Below are positions 14,520-16,363 of a stretch of DNA of 16,363 nucleotides, piece by piece. Under the pieces are notes generated by a model. The model was not told the DNA's origin. It was given only the letters and a program-made list of their open reading frames with translations, and made no database searches. Numbering within the stretch: position 1 is the stretch's first letter; the number at the start of each line of letters is the position of its first letter. The stretch lies in contig JBOHVS010000271.1 of the NCBI GenBank assembly GCA_050735975.1, forward strand, positions 1 to 16,363. The letters run 5' to 3'. The DNA is from DATMBL01 sp050735975 (GTDB lineage: Bacteria; Desulfobacterota; Binatia; UBA9968). The translations under genes and the position numbers were made by a program.

Positions 14520-15872
14520 ATGTTTGAAGACCTGAGAGGCTTTCTCACGCATCTCGAGCAGCAAGGACAGCTCCTGCGGGTCGAGGACGAGGTTGACGTC
14601 AAGTACGAAATAGCCGCGGGAATGCGCAAGACCTCGGATATCGAGGGGCCCGCGCTGCTGTTCGAAAACATCAGAGGGTTTCCAGGGTGGCGCGTCCTCG
14701 GCGGGCTCTTTGCAACCCGGAAGCTCGTGGCGCTGGGCCTCGGGGTTCCGCAGGACAAACTTCTAGAACGCTACCTCACTCTGGAAGACCAGCGCATAGC
14801 CCCGGAAATGGTTTCCACCGGGCCGGTTAAGGAAATTCGCTGGAACGGTGATCAAGTCGATCTACGCAAACTCCCCATGGTGACCCACGCGGGCAAAGAT
14901 TGCGGTCCGTATATAACGATCGGAGTGCAGATCGGCAAAGACCCCGATACCGGAGTGCGCAACCTTTCGATTCACCGAATGTTACTTCTGGGCAAAGACC
15001 GGCTTTCGCTATGGGCGCCGCCTGATCACCATTTGGGCCGGATGATCTTGATGGCTGAAGAGAAGAAGCACGGGCTGGAAGTAGCCACCGCTATTGGCGT
15101 GGATCCCGCGATCGTCGTGGCTTCACAAGCGAAAGTTCCATATGGGATCGATGAATTTCATATCGCCGGCGGTTTGCGCGGTTCCGCGGTCAAGCTCACC
15201 AAATGCGAAACCATAGACGTGGAAGTGCCGGCTCTTGCCGAGATGGTTATCGAGGGCGTAACGGTTCCGGGCGAGCGGGTCCCGGACGGACCGTACGGCG
15301 AATACCCCGGATGTTACAGCGAGGCGAAGCAAGCGCCGGTGGTGAAGGTTACGGCGATCACGATGCGGCAGAACCCTATCTACCAGACGGCGCTCACCGG
15401 CATGCCGGTCACGGAGAATCACACCCTCATTGAATACGGCAATGCCGCCGTTGTCTACCGGGAGGTCAAAAAGATCGTTCCGGAAGTGAAGGCAGTGCAC
15501 CTGACGCCCGGCGGCACTTTCCGCCATCACGTCGTGGTCTCGATCAAGAAGCGGAGCGAAGAAGAAGCGCGCAACGTCATACTTGCCGTGCTTTCCCTGG
15601 GCATCGGCTTGAAGCAAGTGACCGTGGTCGACGACGACATCGACGTTTACAATCCGGTGGAGGTGGAATGGGCTCTCAGCACACGCATGCAGCCGGACAA
15701 AGATATCATTATCATTCCGCGGATCGCCTGCTCTACTTTGGACCCCTCCGTTCCGGCCTCGCGGGTGACCGCCGCCTGGGGGATCGACGCGACCGCGCCG
15801 CTAACCGACCGCTGGCGCTTCGAAAAAGTCGAAATTCCCGGGGTGGACAAGGTTACTTACCTCAAGTCTTGA
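14520..15872 (+). CDS. UbiD family (prenylated-FMN) decarboxylase
   Basis: A 450-residue enzyme of the class that reversibly decarboxylates aromatic or alpha,beta-unsaturated acids using prenylated FMN. The expected N-terminus is MFEDLRGFLTHLEQQGQL (1-18). Aligning by spacing to fungal Fdc1, Asn148 in RNLSIHRM and His171 in DHHLG correspond to metal ligands. Arg153, Asp256 and Glu261 (the last two in DGPYGEYPG) correspond to the catalytic Arg-Glu-Glu network, with Asp in place of the first Glu. The substrate is unknown; ubiquinone synthesis is only one possibility, and the neighbouring molybdenum-hydroxylase subunit favours catabolism. No UbiX (prenyl-FMN synthase) gene is in view. AAGGAAG upstream supports the ATG at 14520. 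A perfect hairpin spans the stop codon. Confidence 0.93.
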   Translation: MFEDLRGFLTHLEQQGQLLRVEDEVDVKYEIAAGMRKTSDIEGPALLFENIRGFPGWRVLGGLFATRKLVALGLGVPQDKLLERYLTLEDQRIAPEMVSTGPVKEIRWNGDQVDLRKLPMVTHAGKDCGPYITIGVQIGKDPDTGVRNLSIHRMLLLGKDRLSLWAPPDHHLGRMILMAEEKKHGLEVATAIGVDPAIVVASQAKVPYGIDEFHIAGGLRGSAVKLTKCETIDVEVPALAEMVIEGVTVPGERVPDGPYGEYPGCYSEAKQAPVVKVTAITMRQNPIYQTALTGMPVTENHTLIEYGNAAVVYREVKKIVPEVKAVHLTPGGTFRHHVVVSIKKRSEEEARNVILAVLSLGIGLKQVTVVDDDIDVYNPVEVEWALSTRMQPDKDIIIIPRIACSTLDPSVPASRVTAAWGIDATAPLTDRWRFEKVEIPGVDKVTYLKS

Positions 15873-15896
15873 CCGGTCTAATTGCAGACCGGTCAA
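15869..15896. terminator. Perfect hairpin spanning the UbiD stop codon
   Basis: TTGACCGGTCT (15869-15879) and AGACCGGTCAA (15886-15896) form a perfect 11-bp stem with a six-base loop (AATTGC). The TGA stop lies within the left arm. No U-tract follows on either strand (A residues follow on the plus strand), so a standard intrinsic terminator is doubtful. It could stabilise the 3' end of the mRNA or be a dyad protein-binding site. Confidence 0.5.
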
Positions 15897-15927
15897 AAAG
15901 GTCCAAATGCGAGGCGCGCGAGCTTCG

Positions 15928-15986
15928 AAAGGTTGAGGCTAAGGCTTAGGCTTAGATCGACTAAACCTTAACCTGAACCTCAACCT
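15928..15986. repeat. GGTTGAGG inverted repeat after the UbiD gene (family C, copy 2)
   Basis: The left arm 15928-15955 (AAAGGTTGAGGCTAAGGCTT and on) pairs with the right arm 15961-15986 (CTAAACCTTAACCTGAACCT and on) at about 21 of 26 positions. It is the near-identical reverse complement of the element at 12398-12450: the reverse complement of this right arm matches that copy's left arm at 25 of 26 bases. Confidence 0.85.
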
Positions 15987-16016
15987 GGATAAGTAGCGAG
16001 GCGATTGAGCGCAACG

Positions 16017-16050
16017 CCTGCCTGTGCGGCGCACGCAGACAGGAAGCAGG
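16017..16050. repeat. Short CCTG/CAGG hairpin upstream of the FAD-subunit gene
   Basis: CCTGCCTGTGCG and CGCAGACAGGAAGCAGG face each other as an imperfect hairpin. TTGGCCTTTTT follows, so it could be a weak terminator, or another scattered palindrome. It sits about 30 bp before the start of the next gene. Confidence 0.45.
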
Positions 16051-16079
16051 TTGGCCTTTTTCAACGGTCTGCTGGGTAA

Positions 16080-16363
16080 ATGAGAAACTTCGATTACCTC
16101 GAACCGGCCACGATCGCAGAAGCGTGCGCCCTGCTCAAACAGCATGGCGGCGAGGCCAAGCTCTTTGCCGGGGGAGCGCATTTGACGATCCTGATGAAGC
16201 AGGGACTGTATCAACCCAAAACATTGGTCAACATAAAAAAAATCGGCGAGCTGCGCGGCATTAAATTCGAGCCCAAGGACGGACTCACGATCGGCGCGCT
16301 GGTCACCCACCGCGAGATCGAAACATCCTCTTTAGTGAAACAGACATTTCCGGTGCTGTGCGA
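16080..16363 (+). CDS. Molybdenum hydroxylase FAD-binding subunit (CoxM/HcrB/XdhB-like), 5' part only
   Basis: The first 94 residues of the medium, FAD-binding subunit of a xanthine dehydrogenase-family enzyme (CO dehydrogenase, 4-hydroxybenzoyl-CoA reductase and relatives). The opening MRNFDYLEPATIAEACALL (1-19) and the first flavin loop LFAGGAHLTILMKQG (28-42) fit the FAD-binding domain, as does LTIGALVTHREIE (69-81). In the flavin loop Ala33-His34 occurs where many members have Thr-Asp or Gln-Ser. The frame is open to the window edge. The ATG at 16080 has only a weak GGG upstream. The UbiD gene lies 207 bp upstream, with two repeats between them. The actual substrate depends on the missing large subunit. 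Confidence 0.9.
   Translation, partial: MRNFDYLEPATIAEACALLKQHGGEAKLFAGGAHLTILMKQGLYQPKTLVNIKKIGELRGIKFEPKDGLTIGALVTHREIETSSLVKQTFPVLC

Overview
The window looks like chromosomal DNA of an uncultivated, free-living Gram-negative bacterium. An apolipoprotein N-acyltransferase (lnt) implies an outer membrane with lipoproteins. By eye the GC content is moderately high. The mix of a UbiD-type decarboxylase, an NMT1/SsuA-type ABC importer, a molybdenum-hydroxylase FAD subunit and many short palindromic intergenic repeats resembles soil or subsurface lineages (Desulfobacterota, Binatota, Methylomirabilota or Tectomicrobia-like). That placement is inference only; no rRNA or other phylogenetic marker is present. 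No tRNA, rRNA, CRISPR array, transposase, phage gene or plasmid gene was seen.

Layout. (1) Positions 1-3547, minus strand: a sodium:neurotransmitter-symporter-family transporter cut by the window edge, preceded 14 bp upstream by a cytosolic LVIVD-repeat beta-propeller gene, and then a separate endonuclease III gene (nth). (2) Positions 3682-10359, plus strand: a CoA-diphosphatase-like Nudix hydrolase, lnt, an APC amino-acid permease, a PduO-type cobalamin adenosyltransferase, enoyl-ACP reductase fabI, a single-domain rhodanese and a metallo-beta-lactamase-fold hydrolase. This is mostly housekeeping; the last two genes look like a small sulfur or persulfide module. (3) Positions 10450-13335, minus strand: an ABC importer (ATPase, permease, secreted solute-binding protein) of the nitrate/sulfonate/taurine/NMT1 class. 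(4) Positions 13551-16363, plus strand: a DUF1989 (urea-carboxylase-associated) protein divergent from the importer, a UbiD-family decarboxylase, and the start of a CoxM/HcrB-like FAD subunit of a molybdenum hydroxylase.

How the genes may work together. The importer and the divergent DUF1989 gene recall urea/guanidine carboxylase loci, where these families occur together, although no carboxylase is visible here. UbiD plus a molybdenum-hydroxylase subunit suggests catabolism of an aromatic or other unsaturated carboxylic acid. The transporter and propeller genes are probably co-transcribed.

The most distinctive feature is the number of short inverted repeats in the gaps between genes. There are several unrelated families, two of which have two recognisable copies in the window, and one GGGGAC-type palindrome sits in frame inside lnt. 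I found no convincing previously undescribed multi-gene system. The best leads are the in-gene repeat, the repeat families, the His-rich propeller linked to an atypical symporter, and the ABC/DUF1989 pairing.
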